A program made the translations under genes and the position numbers. From contig NZ_FMYY01000009.1 in NCBI RefSeq assembly GCF_900101595.1, positions 62,001-126,000 on the forward strand: a stretch of DNA of 64,000 bases, read 5' to 3'. The notes beneath the pieces were generated by a model, which saw only the letters and a program-made list of their open reading frames with translations, searched no databases and was not told where the DNA came from. Shown here piece after piece: positions 15,375 to 24,547 of the stretch. The DNA is from Paenibacillus sp. cl123. Lineage in GTDB: Bacteria; Bacillota; Bacilli; Paenibacillales; NBRC-103111. The first letter of the stretch is position 1, and the number at the start of each line of letters is the position of its first letter.

Positions 15375-16469
15375 TCAGGCGCGAAGCCGCTGCCCCGCTT
15401 GCGCCGCTTCCTCCAGAAATACCCTTTGGGCGGGGTAAGCCAGCCGGATGCCTTCCTCCTCAAGAATTCTCATAATGGCCAGGTTCATCTCCTGGCGAAC
15501 AGTCAGATACTCTGCCCAGACCGTGGTTTTGGTGAAGAAATAGAAAAAGATGCCCAGACTGCTCTCGTTAAATTCAGTAAATTTAACCATAATCGTCTTC
15601 GGATCGATCTCCTCATTCCCGGTCAGCAGCGCTTCCATCCGATCAATCGCCGACGCCAGACGATTCCGGTCGGAATCGAGCGCTACGCCCAGCGTGAAGG
15701 AGATGCGCCTCTTCCCCATCCGGCTCCAGTTCGTAATAGGCTGGGCGGCAAGCGTCGCATTCGGCACCGTGACAACGGAATCGGCGAAGGTGCGGATCTG
15801 CGTGCTGCGGAAAGTAATATCCTCAACGAATCCTTCGACGCTGGGCGTCAGAATCCAATCATTTTTGGCAAAGGGCTTCTCCATAATGATCACGATGCCG
15901 CCGAAAATATTGCCCAGCGTGTCCTTGGCCGCCAAGGCGACAGCCAGGCTCCCCAGTCCCATGCCCGCCACCACGCCGTTAATGCTGAACCCCCACTCCG
16001 TAGCAATCAGCGTAACGCTGAACAGGACGATGACGAACCGCAGCACGCGGGATAGAAACGGAAGCAGCATGCTGGACTCATCCAGCCCGAGCCGCTTGCT
16101 GACCCCTTCCAGCAGCAGCAACGATGAGGCAGCCGATATATTAAAGATACCCCAGCCGACCAGTCCGATCGCCGCGCTGCGGAACAGCTTGTCCAGGACA
16201 AGACGAAATTCGGTGTGCGCAGGCACCAGATAGGCGGTCGCCAAATAGACGCCCGCCACCACGAAGAGCAGGCGTATCGGCTTCTCCAGTGCGCCTATCC
16301 ATTCTCTGCTTCCATCCGATCCCCGGAGCCTCTTGACCAGGAAGGAAGCCGCGTAACGGGTGAACAGCTTCCGAAATAACAGAAACAACAGCATAATACC
16401 CGCAGCGATTGACACATCCACCCAATGGACCCGGTACGCCAATTGTACCGCCCAATCCATAATATCCAT
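15375..16469 (-). CDS. MscS-family mechanosensitive ion channel
   Basis: A 364-residue membrane channel of the small-conductance mechanosensitive family, which releases solutes on osmotic downshift. About five hydrophobic segments precede the conserved pore-lining helix GLGSLAVALAAKDTLGNIFGG and the beta domain start IIMEKPFAKNDWI with DITFRSTQIRTFADSVVTVPNA, all MscS hallmarks. The length and N-terminal helices resemble Bacillus YhdY. AGGAGGGGTAGGGGG precedes the ATG. It stands alone; the next gene upstream on this strand (the dehydrogenase) ends about 120 bases away. Confidence 0.9.
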   Translation of the reverse strand: MDIMDWAVQLAYRVHWVDVSIAAGIMLLFLLFRKLFTRYAASFLVKRLRGSDGSREWIGALEKPIRLLFVVAGVYLATAYLVPAHTEFRLVLDKLFRSAAIGLVGWGIFNISAASSLLLLEGVSKRLGLDESSMLLPFLSRVLRFVIVLFSVTLIATEWGFSINGVVAGMGLGSLAVALAAKDTLGNIFGGIVIIMEKPFAKNDWILTPSVEGFVEDITFRSTQIRTFADSVVTVPNATLAAQPITNWSRMGKRRISFTLGVALDSDRNRLASAIDRMEALLTGNEEIDPKTIMVKFTEFNESSLGIFFYFFTKTTVWAEYLTVRQEMNLAIMRILEEEGIRLAYPAQRVFLEEAAQAGQRLRA

Positions 16470-16590
16470 GCCCCCTACCCCTCCTTTGCGGAAAAATAAA
16501 GGTCTATTATAACATGAAACATGCCGCCTCTGCCGGACCGTTCCCGCTCCTTCTTATCGGAACTTGCCGGCGGGCGGCCGGACGCTGAAT

Positions 16591-17550
16591 TTACTTGCCG
16601 ACCACGTTCACCGGCGCTCCGGCCAGGTAGGCCGATACATTGGCAACCGCCGTCTCCATCAGCCGCTGCCTGGCCTCAAGCGTCGCCCAGGCAATATGCG
16701 GCGTTATCAGGCAGCGGGGGACGCCCAGCAGCGGATGATCCGCAGGCGGCGGCTCTGCGGACAATACGTCCAGACCTGCGCCCGCAAGCAGCCCTTCCTG
16801 CAGCGCGGCAGCCAGATCATTCTCCACGATGAGCCCGCCCCGGGACGTGTTGATCAGGAAGGCCGAACGTTTCATCCTGGCGATTGTACCGGCGTTGATC
16901 ATCCCTTCCGTGTCCCGCGTCAGCGGGCAGTGCAGGCTGACCACATCGGATACGGCCAGCACCTCCTCATTGCTCATCAGCTTCACTTGCTCCAGTCCCG
17001 GGATCGTCTTCGGCCGCGTTGCCGAAGCGACGACTTCCATGCCAAAGGCCAACCCGATCCGTGCGACCTGTTGACCGATCGTTCCGAAGCCGATGATGCC
17101 CAGCGTCTTGCCCGCGAGCTCAGTCAGCGGCGAACGCGTGAAGCAGAAGTCTGCGCTCCTGGTCCACTCGCCCGCATGGACCGCATCGCTGTGCAATTTT
17201 ACCTGCTGGCACAGCTCCAGCAGGAGGGAGAATACGAACTGGGCTACGGACAACGTCCCATAATCCGGCACATTCGTGACCGTTATCCCCCGCTCCTTAG
17301 CAGCCTCCACATCGACGACGTTATACCCGGTCGCCAATACGCCGATATACCGCAGCCCGGGGAGCTGCCCGATCGTCTCCCGGCTTAGCGGCGTTTTATT
17401 CGTCAACACCAGCTCCGTGTTCGCGGCTCGGCTGAGCACCTCCTCCGGCTTCGTCCGGTCATAGACCGTCACCTTCCCCAGGGCCTCCAAGCCGGCCCAG
17501 CTCAAATCTCCCGGATTCAACGTAAATCCGTCCAACACGACAAGGTTCAT
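16591..17550 (-). CDS. NAD-dependent D-2-hydroxyacid dehydrogenase
   Basis: A 319-residue cytoplasmic dehydrogenase of the glycerate/hydroxypyruvate/phosphoglycerate dehydrogenase superfamily. The Rossmann nucleotide loop is GIIGFGTIGQQVARIG, and the catalytic set is visible: Arg in NTSRGGLIVE, Glu in LDVLSAEPP, and His in ITPHIAWA. It most resembles glycerate or 2-ketogluconate/hydroxypyruvate reductases; the exact acid cannot be told. The longest frame begins at 17688, but the ATG at 17550 behind GGGAGG starts the conserved MNLVVLDGFTLNPGDLSW N-terminus. Confidence 0.88.
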   Translation of the reverse strand: MNLVVLDGFTLNPGDLSWAGLEALGKVTVYDRTKPEEVLSRAANTELVLTNKTPLSRETIGQLPGLRYIGVLATGYNVVDVEAAKERGITVTNVPDYGTLSVAQFVFSLLLELCQQVKLHSDAVHAGEWTRSADFCFTRSPLTELAGKTLGIIGFGTIGQQVARIGLAFGMEVVASATRPKTIPGLEQVKLMSNEEVLAVSDVVSLHCPLTRDTEGMINAGTIARMKRSAFLINTSRGGLIVENDLAAALQEGLLAGAGLDVLSAEPPPADHPLLGVPRCLITPHIAWATLEARQRLMETAVANVSAYLAGAPVNVVGK

Positions 17551-17681
17551 GCGTTGCAGCTCCTCCCGCTCTTCGTCTGATCTCAGCTCTCCTCCGATGC
17601 CAATTCTCAGTATACCATGCATGGCAGTGACGGATGTGGGGCAGCCTGGCATGTTTATAGATTTTCCGGTAACCTCCCGGC

Positions 17682-17722
17682 AAAACAAAAGCTCCTCCCT
17701 GCCCGAATGCAGGAAAGAGCTA
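17682..17722 (-). terminator. Terminator of the DUF3231 gene at 17767
   Basis: On the minus strand an AGCTC...TCCTGC and GCAGGGAGGAGCT stem is followed by TTTGTTTTG. It lies 45 bases after the stop of the DUF3231 gene and before the dehydrogenase. Confidence 0.7.
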
Positions 17723-17766
17723 TTCGCTGAGCCGCAGCAAAGTAAAAGTGAAAGAGCGGTCCTCCG

Positions 17767-18306
17767 TTACTTGGCCGCTGTAGAGACATAAGAGGGCGGC
17801 ACCTTCATCCAGCCTTCCTTCACCAGCAGCTCCTTGAGCGTGATCGCGAAGGTAAGCTTCTTCATCTGGAATTGGGCGAACATCGTCGCCACATCCGGTC
17901 TTACGGCCTCCACCATCCCCCGGCAGGCATAATTTATACCCAGCACCAGATTAAAGCTGAGCAGATTGGCCACTTCCTCATCCGAGAGCTTGGAGCCCTC
18001 GGGAATGTGGCGAAAATCTCCCACCGGCTTATCCGGCGGAATATCGGGGATCGGTATGCCTTCTTTGTGCAAGAAATCGCTCAGCTCCCGCAGGATCGGT
18101 CCATGCACATCTTCGATGACTTCCTTCAGCTTCTCCTTCAGCTTAGGATGCTCCACTATATTATGGGACACCTGCTCCCCGCGCATCGTCTGCTCCGTTG
18201 CCGTCCAGTAGAACCATAGATTCATCACTTCGCCCACATGCAGGGGCGGCTTCTCCCCGTCCAGAAACGGCTTGATCATATTAGCTAATACTTCCATCAC
18301 ATTCAT
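17767..18306 (-). CDS. DUF3231 family protein
   Basis: A 179-residue, mostly helical protein of the DUF3231 family found in spore-forming Bacilli; a second member lies at 58843. A LHVGEVMNLWFYW segment near the N-terminus and IPEGSKLSDEEVANLLSFNL in the middle match that family, which is related to CotF/ferritin-like helical bundles and is often encoded near spore-coat genes. The start is the ATG at 18306, seven bases after AGGAGG. The biochemical role is unknown; the His and Glu residues could hold a metal, as in ferritin-like folds. Confidence 0.75.
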   Translation of the reverse strand: MNVMEVLANMIKPFLDGEKPPLHVGEVMNLWFYWTATEQTMRGEQVSHNIVEHPKLKEKLKEVIEDVHGPILRELSDFLHKEGIPIPDIPPDKPVGDFRHIPEGSKLSDEEVANLLSFNLVLGINYACRGMVEAVRPDVATMFAQFQMKKLTFAITLKELLVKEGWMKVPPSYVSTAAK

Positions 18307-18367
18307 GCGCACACCTCCTACCCCTTAGCGTGCCCAGCGTGGTGGATGTTATTCCCATGTAAGGAAC

Positions 18368-19441
18368 TTACAGCAGCCAGGCGCCGGTCAATCCGCTTAG
18401 GATGCCGAGCACGATGACCGCCCCCGCAACGAAGACGATTACTTTGACCGGGAATGATCTTGCGACCATAAGCATAGAAGGCAGACTGACGGCTGGCAAG
18501 GTGAGCAGCAGCGCAGCGGCAGGGCCGCCGCCAAGTCCGGCGGACATCAGCGATTGGATAATCGGGATTTCGGCGGCCGTAGGAATAACGAACAGCGTTC
18601 CGGCTATGGCGAATCCGATCACAGTCCAGAGGCTGTTGGAGCCCGCAGCGTCTATCACGGGAAACAGCCATGCTCTCGCGGCGCCAAGCAGCAGCACGGC
18701 CAGCGCATAGGCGGGGATAAGATGCAGCAGCATACTGCTTATGCTGGCCAGCCAGCGCTTGAGCCAGGGCTCCGGGTGTTCGGCGCCCGCCTCCTCCGAA
18801 GCCGTGGCCAGCTCATGCGGCAACCGGGCGTCTCCTGCGAACCGGTTGGCGAAATAGCTGACGCCAAACGTAAGCAGCAAGCCGAACACCAGGCGAATTA
18901 ACGTAAACTTCCACGACAGCACAAATGTCATGAATACCAAAGTGGCGGGGTTCAGCGTCGGATTGCCCAGCCAGAAGGCCAAGCTCGCTCCTACAGAAGC
19001 TTGCTTCTTCCGCATGCCTACTGTCATAGGCGCCGCGCAGCAGCTGCACATCATGCCCGGCAGCGAAGCGACTCCGCCAACGGCCGTGCTTCCGAAGGTC
19101 GTTCCGCCAAGCGCCTTAAGCAGCCACGCCGAAGGAAGCAGCACTTGGAGCAAGGAACCGAGCAATATCCCGAGCAGGGCCGCTTTCCATACGGCCTTGT
19201 AATAAACTGCCGCATACTCCCAGGCCGCATGCCACGACGGTTCCGGGATGGCCGAGTCCTGGCCGGAGAGGATCGAATTGCCTATCGTATGATGGATAGC
19301 GGCGTTCCAGGCTTTGTTATAATAAGGCCACCACTTGATGTAAGCGAGGCCGGCAACAGCCAAAAGCAGAAAAATAGCGACGGAGATAATAACCTTCCTG
19401 CGCCCCGTCTGTTCAGGAGACCATCTGTGAGAACGAGCCAT
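18368..19441 (-). CDS. DUF318/ArsP-type permease
   Basis: A 357-residue integral membrane protein of the predicted permease family that includes ArsP, an exporter of organoarsenicals. About nine helices occur in two halves, and the diagnostic MMCSCCAAPMTVGMRKK segment with adjacent cysteines precedes WLGNPTLNPATLV, which is typical of the family. GGGGGAAGCAGC precedes the ATG. The gene is divergent from selD-mnmH with only about 106 bases between starts, so control may be shared. Transport of a selenium or arsenic compound is an inference from that context and from the thiol motif. Confidence 0.8.
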   Translation of the reverse strand: MARSHRWSPEQTGRRKVIISVAIFLLLAVAGLAYIKWWPYYNKAWNAAIHHTIGNSILSGQDSAIPEPSWHAAWEYAAVYYKAVWKAALLGILLGSLLQVLLPSAWLLKALGGTTFGSTAVGGVASLPGMMCSCCAAPMTVGMRKKQASVGASLAFWLGNPTLNPATLVFMTFVLSWKFTLIRLVFGLLLTFGVSYFANRFAGDARLPHELATASEEAGAEHPEPWLKRWLASISSMLLHLIPAYALAVLLLGAARAWLFPVIDAAGSNSLWTVIGFAIAGTLFVIPTAAEIPIIQSLMSAGLGGGPAAALLLTLPAVSLPSMLMVARSFPVKVIVFVAGAVIVLGILSGLTGAWLL

Positions 19442-19547
19442 GCTGCTTCCCCCTGCATTAGATTTTGAATACGAATTCCGGTATCATTGTACCATAAGTC
19501 ATGCAAGCGCCCCGCCTGCTCGAACTCGATGGAAGGAGTTATGGAAT

Positions 19548-20585
19548 ATGACCATTAAACTGACCTCTTATTCAACCAAAGGAGGCTGCGGCTGCAAAAT
19601 CGGTCCCGCCGACTTGAGACAAGTCATCGCCAGCCTTCCCCCTGCCGTTCCGAATCCGAATCTGCTGGTAGGTATCGACACAAGCGACGATGCCGGCGTC
19701 TACAAGCTCAGCGATGAACTGGCGTTGGTGCAAACTGTCGATTTTTTCACGCCGATCGTGGATGATCCGTATGCATTCGGCCAAATCGCCGCGGCGAATG
19801 CCATCAGCGATATTTACGCCATGGGCGGCAAGCCGCTTACCGCGTTGAATATAGTAGCCTTTCCCATCAAGACGTTGGACAAACAGGTGCTGGCGGAAAT
19901 TTTGCGCGGAGCCGGCGATAAAACGCGGGAAGCAGGCGTTACGCTCGTCGGGGGCCATTCCATCGATGACGCCGAACCGAAATTCGGACTGGCCGTCACA
20001 GGACTGATCCACCCGGACAAGGTGCTCGCCAATACCGGAGCGCTGGCGGGCGACAAGCTGATCTTGACCAAGCCGATCGGGGTCGGCATTCTGACAACGT
20101 CCATCAAGAAAGACCGCTTGAGCGAAGACGAAGTGAAGCGAGTCACGGAGGTTATGTCGACCTTAAACAAGAAGGCCGCAGAGATCATGGAGCCGTATGA
20201 GGTGCATGCCTGCACGGATATCACGGGCTTCGGCCTGCTGGGGCATGCCTCGGAGATGGCCAAGGGAAGCAATCTCGGCCTGCGGATCGTCCAGAGCCAG
20301 GTTCCGGTTTTGCCGCGCGTCAGAGAGCTGGCCGAGGAGGGCTTCGTGCCCGGGGGCACGAAAAATAATTATGCCCATCTCCAGGGCTCCGTCACATTCC
20401 CCGAGCATCTCGATCAGATCGGCCAATGGATCTTATGCGATGCCGTTACTTCCGGCGGGCTGCTCATCGCGGTGGCCGGCCATCAGGCCGAAGAGCTGCT
20501 GGCCGGCTTGCAGCAGGCAGGCGTGGAAGCCAGCCTGATCGGCGAAACGACATCCGAGCATCCCGGGCATATTGCAGTCATCTAG
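19548..20585 (+). CDS. selD: Selenide, water dikinase (selenophosphate synthase)
   Basis: A 345-residue enzyme that makes selenophosphate from selenide and ATP. The catalytic N-terminal motif GGCGCKIG is present with Cys14 and Lys17, so the active-site residue is cysteine rather than selenocysteine. DTSDDAGVYKL, TVDFFTPIVDDPYAFG with the metal-binding Asp, and the glycine-rich GHSIDDAEPKFG are the family core. The ATG at 19548 follows GGAAGGAG; the frame runs upstream without support. mnmH follows 21 bases on, so the selenophosphate here serves tRNA 2-selenouridine. selA, selB and tRNA-Sec are not in this window. Confidence 0.95.
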   Translation: MTIKLTSYSTKGGCGCKIGPADLRQVIASLPPAVPNPNLLVGIDTSDDAGVYKLSDELALVQTVDFFTPIVDDPYAFGQIAAANAISDIYAMGGKPLTALNIVAFPIKTLDKQVLAEILRGAGDKTREAGVTLVGGHSIDDAEPKFGLAVTGLIHPDKVLANTGALAGDKLILTKPIGVGILTTSIKKDRLSEDEVKRVTEVMSTLNKKAAEIMEPYEVHACTDITGFGLLGHASEMAKGSNLGLRIVQSQVPVLPRVRELAEEGFVPGGTKNNYAHLQGSVTFPEHLDQIGQWILCDAVTSGGLLIAVAGHQAEELLAGLQQAGVEASLIGETTSEHPGHIAVI

Positions 20586-20606
20586 CTAGAAGGGAGCGAT
20601 AGCGGA

Positions 20607-21668
20607 TTGTTTGAAGATATCAGCGTCGAGAAGCTGCTCGAACAACAGCGTAAGAAAGAACTGGTTATGATCGACGTGCGGTCCCCTTCCGAGTTCAGAG
20701 ACGCTACGATTCCCGGCAGCTTGAATATTCCGTTGTTCGACGACGCGGAACGCGCGGAGATCGGCACCCTGTACAAGCAGGTAAGCGTGCAGGCGGCCAA
20801 AGCCAAGGGGCTGGAGGTCGTGTCGGCCAAGCTGCCTGCCTTTATCCGCGAGTTTGAGCAGCTCGAAGGCCAGAAGACGGTATTCTGCTGGCGCGGGGGC
20901 ATGCGGAGCAAGACTACGGCTACGGTGCTATCGCTTATGGGCATCCGCGTGTACCGCTTGGCCGGGGGAATTCGCGCCTACCGCAAGTGGGTCGTCGAGA
21001 CATTGGCGGCCATGCGGCTCAAGCCGGAGCCTTACGTGCTTAACGGATATACCGGCTCGGGGAAAACGGCGATTTTGCAGCGGCTCAAGGAGCAAGGCTT
21101 CCCTGTGCTCGACTTCGAAGCGATGGCCGGTCATAGAGGGTCGGTATTCGGAAATATCGGACTGTCCCCGCATAACCAGAAAACGTTCGAATCTCTTCTG
21201 CTCAAGGAGCTGCTGCCGATCGCCGAGGCGCCTTATATCGTCTTCGAAGCCGAAAGCAAGCGGGTCGGCAAAATCGCGCTGCCCGAATTTATCGTGAATG
21301 CCAAAAGCTCGGCGGTGCAGCTCTATATTGAGCTGCCTCTCGAAGCCCGGGTGCAGCACATTTTGACGGACTACCGCCCGTGGGAGCATAAAGAAGAATG
21401 CCTCCAGGCGTTCCGGCAGATCAAGAGCCGTCTGCATACCCCGATAGCCAAGGAAATCGAAGCCTTGCTGCTGACCGACAAGTTCGCCGACGCCGTCCGT
21501 CTGCTGCTTGAGCATTATTACGATCCTCGCTACGAGCATACCGCCAAGCAGACGCAGGAGAAACGCATCACCTTCGAGGTGCAGTCTATAGAAGAGGCTG
21601 CCGAACGAATCGGCGGCTTCTTGTCGGAGGTCGGTCCGAAACACAGCTTATCCGCAAACGAACGCTAG
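20607..21668 (+). CDS. mnmH: tRNA 2-selenouridine synthase
   Basis: A 353-residue enzyme (SelU/YbbB) that replaces the sulfur of 2-thiouridine at the wobble position of tRNA-Lys, -Glu and -Gln with selenium, using geranyl-pyrophosphate and selenophosphate. The N-terminal rhodanese domain has its catalytic Cys94 in FCWRGGMRS, and the C-terminal P-loop domain has GYTGSGKT at about residues 149-156. The start is TTG behind AAGGGAG. It follows selD by 21 bases in a two-gene operon and is followed by a terminator. Confidence 0.93.
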   Translation: MFEDISVEKLLEQQRKKELVMIDVRSPSEFRDATIPGSLNIPLFDDAERAEIGTLYKQVSVQAAKAKGLEVVSAKLPAFIREFEQLEGQKTVFCWRGGMRSKTTATVLSLMGIRVYRLAGGIRAYRKWVVETLAAMRLKPEPYVLNGYTGSGKTAILQRLKEQGFPVLDFEAMAGHRGSVFGNIGLSPHNQKTFESLLLKELLPIAEAPYIVFEAESKRVGKIALPEFIVNAKSSAVQLYIELPLEARVQHILTDYRPWEHKEECLQAFRQIKSRLHTPIAKEIEALLLTDKFADAVRLLLEHYYDPRYEHTAKQTQEKRITFEVQSIEEAAERIGGFLSEVGPKHSLSANER

Positions 21669-21676
21669 CATACGAC

Positions 21677-21722
21677 AAGGCGGTGCCTTCCTTTTCCTTG
21701 GGAAAGCACCGCCTTTACTTTA
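21677..21722 (+). terminator. Terminator of the selD-mnmH operon
   Basis: Arms AAGGCGGTGC and GCACCGCCTT enclose an inner CTTTTCC/GGGAAAG pairing and are followed by TACTTTATATTT. It also faces the end of the polyprenyl synthetase gene on the other strand. Confidence 0.8.
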
Positions 21723-21793
21723 TATTTGCCCTCCACCGGACGCTCGCCAGCCGCCTGCCGCCGCTGCTGCTGCCCGCCCAACATTCGGATTGC

Positions 21794-24184
21794 CTAACCT
21801 TCCCGGTTGATCATATAATCCAACAGATGCTTCAGAAAAACGCGGGGACGCGGCATCTTCTGCAGCTCTTCCATGGCCCGGCAGTAGTGCTCCCACATTT
21901 CCTTGCGCGCGCCTTCCTGCCCGAGGATCGAAACGAAGGTCGAGCTGTTGTTCGCCGCGTCCTTGCCGACGGGCTTCCCGAGCAGGCGCGCATCCCCTTC
22001 CACATCAAGCAGGTCGTCCTTGATCTGAAACGCTATGCCGGCATGATAAGCATAAGCCTTCAGGCGGGCAATTTCCTCCTCCCCCGCCCGGGCCAGAATA
22101 GCGGGCATCACAAGCGCAGCCTCAAACACGACTCCGGTTTTATAGAAGCAGATCGTGTTCAATTGCTCCAGCGTCAGCTCTTTCCCTCTCGCGTTCAGGT
22201 CCATCGCCTGGCCCATACATATATCCTCCGCCTTCTCGGCCGAATAACGCATGAGAGCCAGCACGTCCTTGGCGTCGAACCTCTCAAGCGTTGCCTGCTC
22301 CCGGATGGCTCTCTGGATCAGGAACAGGCCGGTTAATTCAGCCGTGGCGCTGTCGTGAACCCGGTGGAGCGTAGGACGTCCCCTGCGGGTGGGCGCATTG
22401 TCCTGGGAGGGCAGATCATCGAAGATCAAGGATGCGGTATGCATATACTCCAGTGACTTTAATAGAGGAAGGATGGCTGTTTCGCTCAGCCCATATTCAT
22501 GCACGCCCATGACCCAGGTGACGATGGGACGCAGCCGCTTGCCGTCCCCTTCCAGACTGTAATTGGCCGCCTCGATCAGCGACTCCTTCATCGCCGGCAC
22601 GCCGCCGTCCGGTTTGGCGATGGGCAGCGCGTGGTTGATCTGCTCGCGGACTGCCTGAATCGTCCGGAAAAACTGCTCCCTTTCCTTCCGATCCGTCTGC
22701 AGCCCGGCGACGACTTGATCCCGCAGCAGCTTGTCGAAGAAGTCCACATCTTCCGCCCGGTTAACCATATGCTGGACCAATCGGCGAAACGCCGGATGAC
22801 CCGAAGCCAATATGTCCATCAGGCTGCTATACTGCTCGTCGCCGATACGCGCTCGGCACCGCTTGAGGCCGTTGATAGCCCGGTCCAGAATAATCTCGCG
22901 GGCATTGGCGTCGGAACGGTATACATGATGGATCAAATGAGCGATGACCGCCCAATAAAGCTCGAAGGGATTGATCAGATCGGGCCGCCGCTCCCGGTAC
23001 ATCATATAGTAGGTGTACGGCGTTACCGCGCCGTCTCTGCGATCGTCCAGCATATCTGCAAAATCATCCGCCAGCTGGTTATAGATGCCGTAGTAGAAGG
23101 TGCGTTCCTCAAACCCCTCGTCGGCGGGAACGTCAAGCACAGAACGGGCAACTAAGCGGGAAGAGGCCGACTTGAGGATAACGGGAAGGTACAGTTCTTC
23201 GTTCGTATACGCGTCATGGGACAGCTCCTTGCCCCGGTCCAGCTCCTGCGCGTGAAAAAATACATAAGCCTGCTCGAAGAATAAATGCCGGGTCTCCGGC
23301 CGCTGATGCTGCTGGATATAGTGGAAGGCATCGCGCAGCTCCGCATGCACGTACATGATCAGGGCTTTGTGGGCTCCGTCCCATTCCTCCAGCTCGCCCA
23401 GCTCCGGCACCGAGCCTGTGAGAAGCGCAGTTCGGATCATTTGGCCGTATTGCTCTTTCTCCGGAGCCGTCAAGACCGGCGCATCAAGCAGATCGTCCAC
23501 GAACGGATAGGTCAACCCGTAAGAGTACCCGAGCCGGATAGCCGCATCCAGTCTTCGTACGCGCTCCTCCGGCGGCGTTTCGTCGTTCATCTCCTCGATC
23601 GCATGCAGGACTACGCCCATAATGATCTTCATCAGCTTGCGCTGAGCATGCTCGGCGTTCATTTCCTGGGGAATATGGACCGCTACGTTCTTCAGCTTGT
23701 CTATCAGCCATATCGCGGCTTCTTCTACGCCCTCCTTCCGGGCCCAACGGTACAGCCATGCCGTACTGACGAAGTTTAGCCGCTCCCCTTCCGCGGGATG
23801 AATCAAGCGCTGCTTGAGCTGAGCAGCCATACGCCGTATGCCGGCCTGCGCGTCCGGAGCATCAGGCGCCTTTCCCAGATCCCTCATATACATATACGTA
23901 ACGCTCCGGTCCAGATACGCGTCCAGTCGGCCTGTATGCGTCAGCCACTGAATATAGCGGGAGTAGTCGCTTGAATCGGGTTTGTTTTTTCTTGGCGAGA
24001 AAAGAGACAGCCAGGATGCGCGGCGGATATGCTTCCTCTTCCACAGCCGAATGTCCGCGGACAAGACAGCGGCATACGACTGTCCCTTCACTTGTTCATA
24101 TAGCGAGGCAAAGTAGCCGGCAGCTTTCTGTTCAGCCAGCCGATAGCAGGTATCGGGCTGGACGATTAGTTGTTGTTTATTCAT
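21794..24184 (-). CDS. Two-part polyprenyl synthetase-like protein
   Basis: A 796-residue protein, over twice the usual length of a trans-isoprenyl diphosphate synthase. The C-terminal ~290 residues are a standard synthase domain: GDGKRLRPIVTWVMG, first Asp-rich motif FDDLPSQDNAPTRRGRP, and second motif FQIKDDLLDVEGD followed by LGKPVGKDAANN. The first ~480 residues are helical and carry further Asp-rich patches (YPFVDDLLD and QLADDFADMLDD), suggesting a second, diverged terpenoid-synthase-like domain. It would act on isoprenoid diphosphates in the cytoplasm or at the membrane. Product length is unknown. It is not in an operon with other terpene genes. Confidence 0.8.
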   Translation of the reverse strand: MNKQQLIVQPDTCYRLAEQKAAGYFASLYEQVKGQSYAAVLSADIRLWKRKHIRRASWLSLFSPRKNKPDSSDYSRYIQWLTHTGRLDAYLDRSVTYMYMRDLGKAPDAPDAQAGIRRMAAQLKQRLIHPAEGERLNFVSTAWLYRWARKEGVEEAAIWLIDKLKNVAVHIPQEMNAEHAQRKLMKIIMGVVLHAIEEMNDETPPEERVRRLDAAIRLGYSYGLTYPFVDDLLDAPVLTAPEKEQYGQMIRTALLTGSVPELGELEEWDGAHKALIMYVHAELRDAFHYIQQHQRPETRHLFFEQAYVFFHAQELDRGKELSHDAYTNEELYLPVILKSASSRLVARSVLDVPADEGFEERTFYYGIYNQLADDFADMLDDRRDGAVTPYTYYMMYRERRPDLINPFELYWAVIAHLIHHVYRSDANAREIILDRAINGLKRCRARIGDEQYSSLMDILASGHPAFRRLVQHMVNRAEDVDFFDKLLRDQVVAGLQTDRKEREQFFRTIQAVREQINHALPIAKPDGGVPAMKESLIEAANYSLEGDGKRLRPIVTWVMGVHEYGLSETAILPLLKSLEYMHTASLIFDDLPSQDNAPTRRGRPTLHRVHDSATAELTGLFLIQRAIREQATLERFDAKDVLALMRYSAEKAEDICMGQAMDLNARGKELTLEQLNTICFYKTGVVFEAALVMPAILARAGEEEIARLKAYAYHAGIAFQIKDDLLDVEGDARLLGKPVGKDAANNSSTFVSILGQEGARKEMWEHYCRAMEELQKMPRPRVFLKHLLDYMINREG

Positions 24185-24547
24185 AGGATGAGTACCTCAG
24201 CTTTAATGGGTAGAATAGGCACAAGTATATGATCATTTACGGGAAAAGCTTTTTTCGGTTGCGCGCGGCTTGGGAGAGGCTGGAGAAACAGGACGAGGAT
24301 CGCCGCCCTGCCTGACTGCGACGGCGATCCGAAGGCGAGCGTTCTGCCGTCAAGATAAACACAGGCGTGCCCGGCGTACGCCAAACTGCCCAATCCCGGA
24401 TAGGGATTGAGCTGGAGTGGGAGAGCGGCGGCGAGCTGACGGGCATAAATGGCCGCGAGCTGACGTTCCGCGACGGCTCGCTGTATGCGTTTGTCTCCGA
24501 ATGCGGCCGCAGCGCTGCGATCCGGGTGAAAGATCCTGTTACCTGTA
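24185..24547. other. Intergenic stretch, possible decayed coding remnant
   Basis: No gene is convincing in these 363 bases. On the plus strand a frame from about 24390 reads protein-like for some 45 residues (RIGIELEWESGGELTG and GRELTFRDGSLYAFV) before running into the antisense of the solute-binding gene, with no start or ribosome site. It may be a remnant of a lost gene. Confidence 0.25.
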
